Origin: CADDYT01 sp035294125
Lineage (GTDB): Bacteria; Chloroflexota; Ktedonobacteria; Ktedonobacterales; Ktedonobacteraceae
Direction of reading: 5' to 3'
DNA: 64,000 bases
Assembly: GCA_035294125.1 (NCBI GenBank)
Contig: DATGLM010000084.1
Span: 124,001-188,000, forward strand
The translations under genes were made by a program, and so were the position numbers. Shown in pieces: positions 18,013-26,503 of the stretch (position 1 is its first letter; each line of letters starts with the position of its first letter). Under the pieces are notes generated by a model that was not told the origin of the DNA, searched no databases, and saw only the letters and a program-made list of their open reading frames with translations.

Positions 18013-18063
18013 TGAACTACACAACCTCTGCTGTTTGTGTCACTTACTTATGAAAGTGCGAGG

Positions 18064-18110
18064 GTTTTGACACGTTGATTTTGACATAAGTTTTGACATA
18101 GGTCAAGCAT
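18064..18110. promoter_or_regulatory. TTTTGACA repeat cluster, candidate res site
   Basis: TTTTGACA occurs at 18065, 18079 and 18091, followed by an inverted GGTCAAG. The cluster lies about 50 bases upstream of the resolvase start, where a res site with resolvase-binding repeats would be expected. I cannot delimit the three classical subsites, so this is a candidate only. Confidence 0.4.
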
Positions 18111-18270
18111 ACGTGACTTCGCTATGCACACATGGTTGAGGAAGTGTGTCAGAAAACGGACGATTTTGAAACTCATTTTCTTGCCTGTCGCCGAGAAGCG
18201 CACTGGATCTCCCCTCTTGCTTTTTGAGGCACCAACACTCTCAACCCAACTCCCATATTCTCTGCTCTTG

Positions 18271-18327
18271 GCGATGAGTTTTGGGTCAACCCGGTGTCCT
18301 ATAAGTGAAAGGTGATTGACACTTCTC
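18271..18327 (+). repeat. Duplicated leader, copy 1
   Basis: 57 bases matching 19166-19222 with three differences. It contains GGTGTC and GACAC arms separated by 19 bases (CTATAAGTGAAAGGTGATT). It lies immediately upstream of the SRPBCC gene and probably carries its promoter. The corresponding copy precedes the MFS gene. Confidence 0.8.
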
Positions 18328-18362
18328 ACACATCTCTGTTGAAGAGGAAAGGATACCATCTT

Positions 18363-18812
18363 ATGCACAATCTTACACCGTCAGCCATGATAGAAAGGCG
18401 CACCATTGCTGTAGAGCCAGGGCGCGTCTGGGCCGCCCTGACGGACAATGGCGAAATAACTCGCTGGTGGTCAAACGAAGCTCACTTCACACCAGTGATG
18501 GGTACGCTTGCTGAATTTCGCTTCAGGCCACCCGCTGGGACTATTCAGTTTGAGGTGGCCGAAGTGGACCAGGGCAGGTACATGCACTGGATGAGCAGAC
18601 AAGGCCCTCCGCATTGGGCCGGGACCAGCGTTACTTGGCAGCTTGAGCCTGTCCAAAGCGGGACACATGTGGTCTTCACGCATGATGGGTTTACCCAGGT
18701 TGATGAGGCTTACGAACGGACTCAGAGCAATTGGCGCTACTTCCTGGACAGTCTGAAGTCCTACCTGGAGACAGGGAACGGTACTCCTGGAACTCCTCCC
18801 AACGTCAAGTAA
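18363..18812 (+). CDS. SRPBCC/AHSA1-family protein
   Basis: About 149 residues. The N-terminal IERRTIAVEPGRVWAALTD followed by EITRWWSNEAHF is the start of the AHSA1-like START/SRPBCC fold, a beta-grasp with a long C-terminal helix (YFLDSLKSYLETG). Such proteins bind hydrophobic ligands or act as co-chaperone-like modules; the ligand here is unknown. GAGGAAAGGA lies upstream of ATG 18363. It is transposon cargo, preceded by the duplicated leader, and its 3' end overlaps the sigma-factor remnant on the other strand. Confidence 0.8.
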   Translation: MHNLTPSAMIERRTIAVEPGRVWAALTDNGEITRWWSNEAHFTPVMGTLAEFRFRPPAGTIQFEVAEVDQGRYMHWMSRQGPPHWAGTSVTWQLEPVQSGTHVVFTHDGFTQVDEAYERTQSNWRYFLDSLKSYLETGNGTPGTPPNVK

Positions 18813-19115
18813 GGGGAGGTGGCAGGGCAAAGGACGAGAGGAGAAATGGCTCCAGGAATGCGATGAGGCTTGCAATCTGCTCGCCTTCTAGACCTAGAAC
18901 CATCAGGTCAAGAAGCTGATAGGCGTCTGCCTCAGACTCCCGCTGAGAGAGTCCAAAAGCTGGACTGCCATTGGCGTGCGTCGGAAGTAGGCGTCTTTGC
19001 TTTCCTGGAGTGAAGATGCCCGTCGAGAGTGCCGTGGTGATGGCCGCGGTCCCTGGAACCAGACGGGGAATGGCAGCATGATGAACCAGGCGTCCTCGCG
19101 CAGGAGTGCCCCGAA
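18808..19115 (-). pseudogene. Remnant of ECF sigma factor, SnoaL-like C-terminal part
   Basis: Reading leftward, the translation resembles the end of the intact sigma factor at 20386-21453: LLREDAWFIMLPFPVW in one frame, then ALSTGIFTPGKQRR, HANGSPAFG, YQLLDLMVLGLEGEQI and a similar tail in another. A frameshift separates the two parts, and the sigma2/sigma4 regions are missing. This implies that a leader-gene-sigma unit was once duplicated inside the transposon and one sigma copy was lost. Confidence 0.75.
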
Positions 19116-19165
19116 TTTGAGAGACCGATATTAGAGTGCTTTTTTCCGATATGTTCCCTTGATTT

Positions 19166-19222
19166 GCGATGAGTTTTGGGTCAGCGCGGTGTCCTATAAG
19201 TGAAAGGTGATTGACACCTCTC
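19166..19222 (+). repeat. Duplicated leader, copy 2
   Basis: 57 bases matching 18271-18327 with three differences. In this copy GGTGTC and GACACC are exact inverted arms. It lies just upstream of the MFS pseudogene and is followed, as in copy 1, by a GAAAGGATA ribosome-binding segment. Confidence 0.8.
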
Positions 19223-19251
19223 GTAAACCAGTGAAAGGATATCATGTTCTT

Positions 19252-20363
19252 ATGCAAAACTCTCAAGAAAAAGCCAGATCAATCTGGGTACTGATACTCG
19301 CATCGCTAGCCTCATTTATGGTTTCCCTCGATGCGCTGGTCGTCGCGACCGCATTGACCACAATTCACCGGGACCTGGGCGTCTCGATCGCGAATCTGGA
19401 GTGGACCGTGAACGCCTACACCTTGAGCTTCGCGGTGCTGCTCATTCCGGCGGCAGCCTTGGGCGACCGCTTCGGGCGGCGGCGCATGTTCGTCGCTGGC
19501 CTCCTGCTCTTCACGGGAGCGTCGGCGGCCTGCTGAGCATTTCGGGTGCCTCCCTCGGCATTGTGTGGGGGCTGGTGCGCGGGAACAGCGCTGGCTGGAG
19601 CAGCTTTGAGATCAAAGCCTCGCTTGTGGCCGGTGGGCTGCTCATCGTCGTCTTCGTTGCCTGGGAGCTGCGTGCTCGCGTGCCGATGGTGCCGATGCAC
19701 TTCTTTCGCTCCCGCGCCTTCTCCGCAGGCAATGCGGCGACCTTCTTGCAGGCTACGTCGCTCATCGGTGTCGTCTTCTTTCTGGCCCAGTTTTTCCAGG
19801 TTGCGCAAGGCAATGGGCCGCTGGACGCCGGGCTGCGCTTGCTGCCCTTGACCGCGACGCTGTTCGTGTTTGCCCCGCTAGCCGGTATGCTCGTCAACCG
19901 AATCGGCGAGCGGGTTCTGGTGGCTGGCGGGTTGCTCCTGCAAGCAATTGGGATTGCCTGGATCGCTCTCGTCGCCGCGCCCGGCGTGCCCTATGGGCAG
20001 CTCATCGCGTCGTTGTTCATCGCCGGCTGCGGCGCCTCGTTCTCCCTTCCCACGACGCAGAGCGCCGTCATCAATGCGGTGAGAGCGGGCGAGATCGGCA
20101 AGGCTTCCGGTGCGTTCAGCATGTTCCGCCAGCTTGGCGGTGCATTCGGTGTGGCGATTCTGGCGGCGGTGTTTGCCGCGACCGGCAGCCTCGGCACAGC
20201 GGGGGCTTTCAGCAGTGGCTTCGCGAGCGCGCTCTTCGTCGCTGCTGCCCTCTCGCTCTTGGGAGCGATCGCCAGCCTGGTGCTGCCCGGCAGGCAGGTC
20301 AAAGCAGTTGAGCTAGCGGAGAGTGAAACAGCCGCTGTGCGCGAAGAGGCGCTTTCCCTGTAG
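19252..20363 (+). pseudogene. MFS drug transporter (EmrB/QacA type), frameshifted and internally deleted
   Basis: The first frame (ATG 19252 to 19536) encodes the first membrane helices, including FMVSLDALVVATAL, EWTVNAYTLSFA and the motif A GDRFGRRR. It stops at TGA near 19534. A second frame then continues with SLGIVWGLVRGNSAGW to the C terminus, covering the helices of the second half. A normal 14-helix DHA2 member has about 470-500 residues; here roughly 100 residues (helices 3-6) are missing at the junction and the frame changes. The protein is therefore very unlikely to be functional. Confidence 0.85.
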
Positions 20364-20385
20364 CATCCTCGGCGAAAACCGATTT

Positions 20386-21453
20386 TCATGCTGATTGGCC
20401 TTCCGCTTCCCCTTCAATGCTGGACGGGAGGCCAAAAGCCGTGAAGCTGGCCACATCCAGGAACACAACGATATTGCCGATCTGTTCGCCTTCCACCCCC
20501 AGGACCCACAGGCTAGAGAGCTGATAGCTGTCTTCCCCAGCCTCCCGTCTGTACATCCCGAAAGCCGGGCTGCCATTGGCGCGTGAGGGCCTCAGCCGCC
20601 ATTGTCTTCCGGGAGGGAAGATCCGAAGCTGGAGTAGAGTAGCAATGTCCGTTCGTCCGGCAACCCAGGCGGGAATCGGCGGCATGGTCAACCAGGCATC
20701 CTCGCGCAGTAGCGCTACCAGGCCAGGAACATCCGCCTGCTGCCACAGGCTCATGTAGCGATCAAGCAGGTGTTGTACTTGGGGGCGAGGCTGCGCAACT
20801 GGGGTCTCGCTGCCATTTTCTTGAGAGCGCTGATGCAATGCCTGCCGGGCTCGCTGCAAAGCGGAGTTCACGGCGGCAACGGAGAGGTCAAGCCAGGAGG
20901 CCACTTCAGAGGCCGGCCACTCCAGCACCTCGCGCAAGAGCAGAACGGCCCGCTGGGCAGGTGTCAGGTGCTGTAACGCGACCAGAAAAGCCAGACTGAT
21001 CTGCTCATGCCGTAGCGCCTGATCTTCGGGATCACCCTGCGGATCGACCAGCAGTTCATCCGGGAACGGCTCCAGCCAGACCGGCTCCTGCAACGGGGAC
21101 GGCACAGAACTGCTGAGTTTGCTGAGTGGAGAGATGTCGCCGGGTTTGCTAGGCGGAGAGAGGTCTGATGGCAGGGAGCGGCGCGAAACGCTCCTGAGCC
21201 AATTGAGGCAGAGATTGGTGGCGATGCGGTAGAGCCAAGCCCGGTAGGATTGCGGGCTGCTCAGGGTCGCACGCTTCTCCCAGGCACGCAGGAGTGTTTC
21301 CTGCACCAGATCTTCGGCGTCGGAGAGCGAGCCGAGCATCCGATAACAATGGACAAGCAGTTCCCGCCGGTATGTGTTCACCAGGGTCTCGAACGCCTTC
21401 TGATCGCCCGCTTGAGCAGCGAACACCAGGGCGGTTTGGGGTGGAACGTTCAT
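20386..21453 (-). CDS. ECF sigma factor with C-terminal SnoaL-like domain
   Basis: About 355 residues. Region 2 starts near ALVFAAQAGDQKAFETLV and includes HCYRMLGSLSDAEDLVQE and LYRIATNLCLNWLRS. Region 4 is LTPAQRAVLLLREVLEWPASEVASWLDLSVAAVNSALQRAR. The C-terminal third (WLTMPPIPAWVAGR to FTAFGLPSS) is the NTF2/SnoaL-like extension typical of SigJ/SigX5-like (ECF41-related) factors, where it modulates activity in place of a separate anti-sigma factor. ATG 21453 follows AAAGAGAG; a start at 21480 is possible. As transposon cargo it may drive genes carrying the duplicated leader, which is inference. Confidence 0.88.
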   Translation of the reverse strand: MNVPPQTALVFAAQAGDQKAFETLVNTYRRELLVHCYRMLGSLSDAEDLVQETLLRAWEKRATLSSPQSYRAWLYRIATNLCLNWLRSVSRRSLPSDLSPPSKPGDISPLSKLSSSVPSPLQEPVWLEPFPDELLVDPQGDPEDQALRHEQISLAFLVALQHLTPAQRAVLLLREVLEWPASEVASWLDLSVAAVNSALQRARQALHQRSQENGSETPVAQPRPQVQHLLDRYMSLWQQADVPGLVALLREDAWLTMPPIPAWVAGRTDIATLLQLRIFPPGRQWRLRPSRANGSPAFGMYRREAGEDSYQLSSLWVLGVEGEQIGNIVVFLDVASFTAFGLPSSIEGEAEGQSA

Positions 21454-21598
21454 CAAGCTCTCTTTCCCTCTCATGCGCATGCGCGCGTCGACTCAAATGC
21501 TTTTCGCTCTCCCGTCTTCGCATGGTAGGCCCGTTTGTCCTCCAGCGATGCTCTCAACAAACCAACGGTTTTGAGACATCTCATCAATGGGTCTCTGT

Positions 21599-22480
21599 TC
21601 AATTCGGCCCGATGATGAGATTCTGACGTGCGGTTTCGACCACCTCTTTCGTCACCACTTGGAGCTGGTTCGCCACTAACACATGCTCCACCTGCATCAT
21701 GAGACGTTCAATTAAGCGAATATTCCCTCTGGTAATGCGCAGAATCGTGCCAACAGCCCCTTTGTCCGTGAAGTCATCTGAATACGCCTTGACCCGATGA
21801 CTCCAGCGCTTCTCCAGAAAATCGCGTGTCTCGTCGTCGGACAATGGCTCCATCTCATGGGCAAAACCGACCCGTGAATAGAGTTGGGGTGCGCGCATCA
21901 GACGTTTTTCCAGGCCAGGTATGCCGAGCAACACCAGGCCGAACTCCCCACGATCCGCAAAATCGCGGATAAGCTCCAATCCAGCATCTTTCAGCCGATT
22001 GGCTTCATCAACGATCAACAGCTCAATCAGAGGCGTATAGCGGCGCGTGACCAGAAACTCTTCGGTGCCCTGATGGCGTTGATTGGCAGCCCCTACCAGA
22101 TAAGAAAATGCCGCAAACAACGTTAGCACTTGCTTCTCGATGCGTGCGACCGAGGCCGAAACCGGAGGCGTATAGAACACCGTTCGGCACTCCTGGATCG
22201 GGGCTTCCAATGGGACAGAGGCGAAGGTAAACGGTTTGTAGGGATACAGGCCATCCACAGCATTGCGCCCGGTGAAGGTGATCAAGGATTCGGGCAAGAA
22301 GGGTTTGAAGAGGCTCCATCGCGTGTACTGTTTGGCCGACTCGGTTTTGCCCGTGCCTGGAGGTCCATAACCTAGACCGACCACACGAGCCCGCCGACAG
22401 GCATCACACATCTCACCAAAGCGACGATAGCTTTTCGTCTCCACGAAACTGGGAGGCGTTCCCCCATCCTGATTAGTCAT
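21599..22480 (-). CDS. tniB: TniB-like AAA+ transposition ATPase
   Basis: About 293 residues. Walker A is GYGPPGTGKTESAKQY, Walker B is LLIVDEANRL, and GLVLLGIPGLEKRL and RITRGNIRLIERL are sensor regions of the TniB/TnsC/MuB group, which select targets and activate the DDE transposase. ATG 22480 overlaps the end of the transposase gene by eight bases, pointing to translational coupling. It lies directly downstream of the transposase, as in Tn552/Tn402 elements. Confidence 0.9.
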   Translation of the reverse strand: MTNQDGGTPPSFVETKSYRRFGEMCDACRRARVVGLGYGPPGTGKTESAKQYTRWSLFKPFLPESLITFTGRNAVDGLYPYKPFTFASVPLEAPIQECRTVFYTPPVSASVARIEKQVLTLFAAFSYLVGAANQRHQGTEEFLVTRRYTPLIELLIVDEANRLKDAGLELIRDFADRGEFGLVLLGIPGLEKRLMRAPQLYSRVGFAHEMEPLSDDETRDFLEKRWSHRVKAYSDDFTDKGAVGTILRITRGNIRLIERLMMQVEHVLVANQLQVVTKEVVETARQNLIIGPN

Positions 22481-23945
22481 TGATATACCTCTTGAGTCGT
22501 GGCCGCGCTTCGACTGGCGCGGGTTCCGCCGCCACCGTTTTTGGCGCAGGCGGCGGGGCGTGATGCATCTCCACATACCGATTGACCATGGCCTCCCGCG
22601 TACTGAGTCCTGCTCGAACTTGCTTGCGACGCTCAGACCTTGCCTTTTCGATCTCTTTCAAGCTCACTTTTCGGTCACTGAGTTCGGCACAGATCGCACG
22701 GCAGAGGAAGCGATCCTGGTAGAACACATGCACCTCTCCCATGTCCGCAGGGTCGTACCGTATCAGAACCTCTTCTTTGACAAAGGCTGCCAGATTGATG
22801 TCCATGTAGCGATGACTCTGAAAATGAATGCCATCTTGCTGAACCCGGCGGGACTTTCCCACCGTTAACAGTAACAGGTCGAGTTGTTCCAGGGACATGG
22901 GCATCCGAGGCACAAAGCCGCCCTTTTCCCATCGCTCCTTGGGCTGGCACTGCGTTTCGCTATGAACCCGGTAATGATAGTCTTCCAGCAACCACGTGCG
23001 AAAGCGTTGCTCAAAATCCGGTAAGGTGAGCGTCGCCTCTGCCTCTGGGTATCCCTTTGGGGCATAGCCAGGCACGTCTTGCAGAAAGAGCTGATCGACG
23101 CTGCGGAAAAAACGCTCCACCTTGCCACGCCCACGAGGCACGCCTTTTTCGGAAAAGACTAACTCCATACGGATATCTGCCGCGACCTGCTCCATATGTT
23201 TGCTGGTGAAGTCAGAGCCATGATCGGTGTAGAAGACACTGGGGATGCCACTGGCCGACCATCGGGGGTCGTCTTTGCGCCAGATGGCTTGACGAAGGGT
23301 GAGTGCCGTGGTGAGCGCGGAGGCTTTCTGGAAGCTCAGTCGATATCCGACGATCATCCGGCTGTAATCGTCTTCGATGGCTGTCAGGTAAGGCTTGGCC
23401 GGTTTGCCAGTTTCGTCCAACAGCCACACATCCAATGGCGTATGATCGGCCTGCCACAGGGCATTGGCATGGGTGGCTTCTCGCCGGTAAAGTAAATCAA
23501 ACTCCTCGCGATAGGCAGCTGCTCCTTGATGGGCGAGGGTCACGAGGGCGGGATCGAGGCTTTTGATAATCTGGCGTACCCGCTCATAGCTGGGTGGTTT
23601 CCATCCCTGTGCTTTGGCAATCTCAACCACCTGGCGATGAATCGCAGCGGCTGAACGCGGAGGCGTCTGCAAGACGAGTCCTTCCACCAGGGTAATCGCT
23701 TGTTCTGGCAGGCGACGAGACTTGCCTTTGTCCTTTCGTGCGGTCGTGACGAGTCCTGCCAATCCCTGCTCTCGATACCGTTTGACCCAGCGTTGCACGG
23801 CACTCTTTGAAAGCTGATGAGTACGAGCAACCTGTGCTTGAGAAACTCCCTCTTCCAACGCAGGGCGCAACATCTCAAAGCGAGCGTGTGCTTCCGCTCG
23901 TTGCTCTTCGGAAAGCGAGGTCAGCAGTACGGGTGCTGATCCCAT
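22473..23945 (-). CDS. tniA: TniA-like DDE (Mu/rve) transposase
   Basis: About 490 residues. An N-terminal HTH (SQAQVARTHQLSKSAVQRWVKRY) precedes a second winged helix. The RNase H-fold catalytic core has WQADHTPLDVW (first Asp), VFYTDHGSDFT (second Asp) and GRGKVERFF (Glu), with 35 residues between the last two, the DD(35)E spacing. A Mu-type C-terminal barrel (GIHFQSHRYMD) follows. ATG 23945 has GGAGGAGA eight bases upstream. Transcription runs away from the right end of the element, about 105 bases away. The gene looks intact. Confidence 0.93.
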   Translation of the reverse strand: MGSAPVLLTSLSEEQRAEAHARFEMLRPALEEGVSQAQVARTHQLSKSAVQRWVKRYREQGLAGLVTTARKDKGKSRRLPEQAITLVEGLVLQTPPRSAAAIHRQVVEIAKAQGWKPPSYERVRQIIKSLDPALVTLAHQGAAAYREEFDLLYRREATHANALWQADHTPLDVWLLDETGKPAKPYLTAIEDDYSRMIVGYRLSFQKASALTTALTLRQAIWRKDDPRWSASGIPSVFYTDHGSDFTSKHMEQVAADIRMELVFSEKGVPRGRGKVERFFRSVDQLFLQDVPGYAPKGYPEAEATLTLPDFEQRFRTWLLEDYHYRVHSETQCQPKERWEKGGFVPRMPMSLEQLDLLLLTVGKSRRVQQDGIHFQSHRYMDINLAAFVKEEVLIRYDPADMGEVHVFYQDRFLCRAICAELSDRKVSLKEIEKARSERRKQVRAGLSTREAMVNRYVEMHHAPPPAPKTVAAEPAPVEARPRLKRYIND

Positions 23946-24019
23946 AACAGGTCTCCTCCCCAATGGCAAGGCGTCGATCTCGTCTCTCCAAAGTATACCT
24001 CATGACCCGCAGAATTGTA

Positions 24020-24051
24020 CAGAAATCTCCCGCAGAATCTTGGGATTTACA
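24020..24051 (-). repeat. Right terminal inverted repeat
   Basis: Exact complement of the left end, ending ACA at 24049-24051. A second ATTCTGCGGG-type motif lies 23 bases further in. Confidence 0.9.
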
Positions 24052-24057
24052 CCTCTG
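24052..24057. repeat. Target-site duplication, right copy
   Basis: CCTCTG, identical to 17382-17387. Joining the flanks across one copy restores a continuous sequence in which the phosphodiesterase would start about 60 bases after mntH. Confidence 0.85.
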
Positions 24058-24100
24058 TACAAACAGCACAATCTCAGACAAACAGAAAAAACACCACGAT

Positions 24101-25453
24101 TTAAGATGGCAACCACCAGCCGAAGCCGGGGGCGAAGGTGGAGTAGAGCAGCCAGATGTTGAGACCGAGAATGAGCACGCTGCAAGCGATGGCGGCCAGA
24201 GTGGTGATACGTTTATTCACCAGAGTACCCATGATATCGCGGCGACTCGTAAACATGACCAGGGTGATGACCGGCAGTGGCAAGGCGAAACTGAGCACAA
24301 CCTGGCTGATGACCAGTGTATTGGTGGGATTCAGACCGATGATGGCGACGAGTACTGCCGGAATCATGGTGACGATGCGGCGCAGCCAGACGGGAATGGT
24401 GAAGCCGACAAAGCCCTGCATGATGACCTGCCCGGCCATCGTCCCGACGGTGGAACTGGAAAGGCCGGAAGCCAGCAGCGAGATGGCAAAGATGAAGCTG
24501 GCGGCGCTACCGAGCAGGGGTGTGAGCGTCTTGTAGGCCGTGCTGATATCGGCGACGTTACTTTGTCCGTGTGCGTGGAAGGTGGCAGCCGCCATGTAGA
24601 GCATCGCCATGTTGACAAGGCCGGCTAACCCCATTGCAACCACCACGTCGGGAATGCTCCAGCGGAAGATGCGCCGGGCCTCTTTTTCATTACGCGGGAT
24701 AATGCGCTCCTGCGTTAAAGATGAGTGCAGGTAGATAACGTGAGGCATGACAGTAGCCCCGATAATGCCGACTGCGAAGAGGATACTCTGCGTGTTGCCC
24801 ACCCACGGAACAACGGAGTGAAAGGCCACCTGACCCCAGTTTGGACGCGATAAAAACGTCTCGACGAGATAGGAGACAGCAATGACACCGACCAGCACGG
24901 TGATAACCGCCTCTAGAGAGCGGAAGCCGCGACGCTCGAGCAGCAAGATCAGGTACGTGGCGACACCGGTAATGAGGGTGGCATAGATCAGAGGCATACC
25001 GAAGAGCAGATTGAGGGCAACACTGGCGCCAAGAAACTCGGCAAGATCGGTTGCCATCGCGGCGACCTCCGAGACGACCCACATGCCATACACAACCGGC
25101 TTGCGGAACTGGCTGCGGCACATTTCCGCCAGGTTCTGCCCCGTGGCAATACCGAGTTTCGCCGACATTGTTTGTAACAACATGGCCATCAAGTTGGCCA
25201 GCACAATCACCCAGAGCAGGTTGTAGCCGTAAGTGCTGCCACTCTGGATGTTGGTGGCATAGTTACCAGGATCGATATAGGCCACGCTGGCAATAAAGGC
25301 AGGGCCGAGAAACGGTAGCAGAGCCAGCAAGCCTTTTCTTCGCCCCTCAAGAGCAGCACGCGCTGCGGCTCGCGTCCCGCTTTCCTCGCTGACACGTGTG
25401 AGGGGTGCCCCTTCCATCGGCTCTGAAGTTGGGAGAGAAGGATATGTTCTCAT
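24101..25453 (-). CDS. mntH: Nramp divalent metal transporter (MntH)
   Basis: About 450 residues, 11 or so membrane helices. It is a proton-coupled importer of Mn2+ or Fe2+. The metal-binding DPGN motif of helix 1 (AYIDPGNYATNIQSG) and MPH of helix 6 (GATVMPHVIYLHSS) are intact. A cytosolic N-terminal tail of about 50 residues precedes helix 1. ATG 25453 shares one base with the mntR stop codon (TGATG), so translation is coupled. The transposon lies 50 bases beyond the stop codon. Confidence 0.95.
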   Translation of the reverse strand: MRTYPSLPTSEPMEGAPLTRVSEESGTRAAARAALEGRRKGLLALLPFLGPAFIASVAYIDPGNYATNIQSGSTYGYNLLWVIVLANLMAMLLQTMSAKLGIATGQNLAEMCRSQFRKPVVYGMWVVSEVAAMATDLAEFLGASVALNLLFGMPLIYATLITGVATYLILLLERRGFRSLEAVITVLVGVIAVSYLVETFLSRPNWGQVAFHSVVPWVGNTQSILFAVGIIGATVMPHVIYLHSSLTQERIIPRNEKEARRIFRWSIPDVVVAMGLAGLVNMAMLYMAAATFHAHGQSNVADISTAYKTLTPLLGSAASFIFAISLLASGLSSSTVGTMAGQVIMQGFVGFTIPVWLRRIVTMIPAVLVAIIGLNPTNTLVISQVVLSFALPLPVITLVMFTSRRDIMGTLVNKRITTLAAIACSVLILGLNIWLLYSTFAPGFGWWLPS

Positions 25454-26208
25454 CAATACCCTCCCAGCGCTTCAGGGGAAGAGGCCGCTTCGGCCACAGC
25501 GGTTGAGGCAGGGCGCACGAGAACAGCCTGGGTGACAGCATCGCCAACAGCGTGCGTCTGCTCTCCAACACGCAGGGTATAGACACCCCCATAGGGAGCC
25601 ACCGACTCCACACGCACTAACGCTCCCGGAATAAGCCCCAGTGAGGCGAGATAGCGCAACAGGTCGGGGTTATCATCGCTCACCCGCTGCACAATAACCA
25701 GTTGCCCCGCACACACCGTCGAGAGAGGTTGAGTGGCAGGCACAACGATTCCGCCCACGCTGTCAGGAATGGGATCACCATGAGGGTCTTCGGTTGGGTG
25801 TCCCAACAAAGTATCCATGCGTTCTACGAAGGCATCCGAGATGGCGTGCTCGACCTGCTCAGCCTCGGCATCGACTTCGTCCAGGGGAAAACCCATGATC
25901 CGCACCAGAAAAAGTTCAAGCAGGCGATGACGGCGCACAAGTTCGGTTGCCAGCACCTGACCAGAACCAGTCAGTTCTACGCCATGATAGGGGGTATAGC
26001 GCACGTAGCCACGCTCAGCCAGCCATTTGAAGAGCTGGGTCACAGTTGCATCGCTTAACTGTCCGCTCGGTTCCAGCGATTGCAAACGTTCCTTCATCAC
26101 AGATGTCGTAATAGACTCGCCCCGCTCGTGCAGCTTATAGCAAAGCTTCAAGCAATCGATGGCGCGAATTGGGAGAGTACGGAACTCCGGAGGCATTTCT
26201 TTTCTCAT
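25453..26208 (-). CDS. DtxR/MntR-family metal-dependent repressor
   Basis: About 251 residues. The N-terminal winged helix covers AIDCLKLCYKLHERG to LAERGYVRYTPYHG; the dimerisation domain has RRHRLLELFLVRIMG, DEVDAEAEQVEHAISD and the metal-ligand His/Glu cluster. A C-terminal FeoA/SH3-like domain runs from VCAGQLVIVQRVSDDNPDLLRYLASLGLIPG. This is the long, IdeR/DtxR-like architecture. It most likely controls the coupled mntH gene in response to Mn2+ or Fe2+. I chose ATG 26208; a TTG 30 bases upstream is possible. Confidence 0.92.
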   Translation of the reverse strand: MRKEMPPEFRTLPIRAIDCLKLCYKLHERGESITTSVMKERLQSLEPSGQLSDATVTQLFKWLAERGYVRYTPYHGVELTGSGQVLATELVRRHRLLELFLVRIMGFPLDEVDAEAEQVEHAISDAFVERMDTLLGHPTEDPHGDPIPDSVGGIVVPATQPLSTVCAGQLVIVQRVSDDNPDLLRYLASLGLIPGALVRVESVAPYGGVYTLRVGEQTHAVGDAVTQAVLVRPASTAVAEAASSPEALGGY

Positions 26209-26265
26209 CTTTCTATCATCCAAATTTCTGCTGGTCAAATTAAAAGTTTTACATATCTAAAATAT

Positions 26266-26295
26266 TAAATACCACATCAGATAATATTTTGTCAA
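26266..26295 (-). promoter_or_regulatory. Candidate promoter of mntRH
   Basis: On the minus strand TTGACA (26295-26290) and TATTTA (26271-26266) are 18 bases apart in a very AT-rich stretch. A loose dyad (TTTAGATATGTAAA) follows downstream and could be the repressor site. The -10 is weak. Confidence 0.45.
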
Positions 26296-26436
26296 GAGTT
26301 TTAAAAGAGCTATTCCGATAAAATGAGAAGCAAATTCTTTTTCGTTAAAAATGGTCGCGTACAGAGCAGAGCATGGGGATACATCAAGGTGCGGCTTCAG
26401 GAAGACAATTGCAGGCTTCATGCGCGAAAAATAGGT

Positions 26437-26488
26437 GAGAGATCACCGGCATCATCCGGCTATACAGTGATGATGCCGGTGATCTCTC
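26437..26488 (-). terminator. Intrinsic terminator after the secreted propeller protein
   Basis: A perfect 19-bp stem (26437-26455 with 26470-26488, arm starting GAGAGATCACCGGC) and a 14-base loop, followed on the minus strand by CTATTTTTC. It ends the gene at 26504-27643. Confidence 0.85.
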
Positions 26489-26503
26489 CACGCGATCAGC
26501 CTA

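Larger units (their letters stand above)
17388..24051. mobile_element. Tn552/Tn402-like transposon, 6,664 bp
   Basis: Both ends begin TGTAAATCCCAAGATTC (inverted at the right) and the first 32 bases are identical; similarity then continues imperfectly for about 14 more, ending at GCGGG. A 6-bp direct repeat (CCTCTG) flanks the element. Contents from left: serine resolvase (-), SRPBCC protein (+), sigma-factor remnant (-), broken MFS transporter (+), ECF sigma factor (-), TniB-like ATPase (-), TniA-like DDE transposase (-). A tniQ gene is not visible. ATTCTGCGGG recurs inside the right end at two positions 23 bases apart, resembling repeated transposase-binding sites. The clean ends and duplication suggest a fairly recent insertion, while the cargo is already partly decayed. 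Confidence 0.9.

Noticed and set aside
17388..24051. CRISPR-associated Tn7-like transposon
   Set aside because: TniA and TniB are present, but no cas gene, CRISPR repeat or TniQ is visible within the element.
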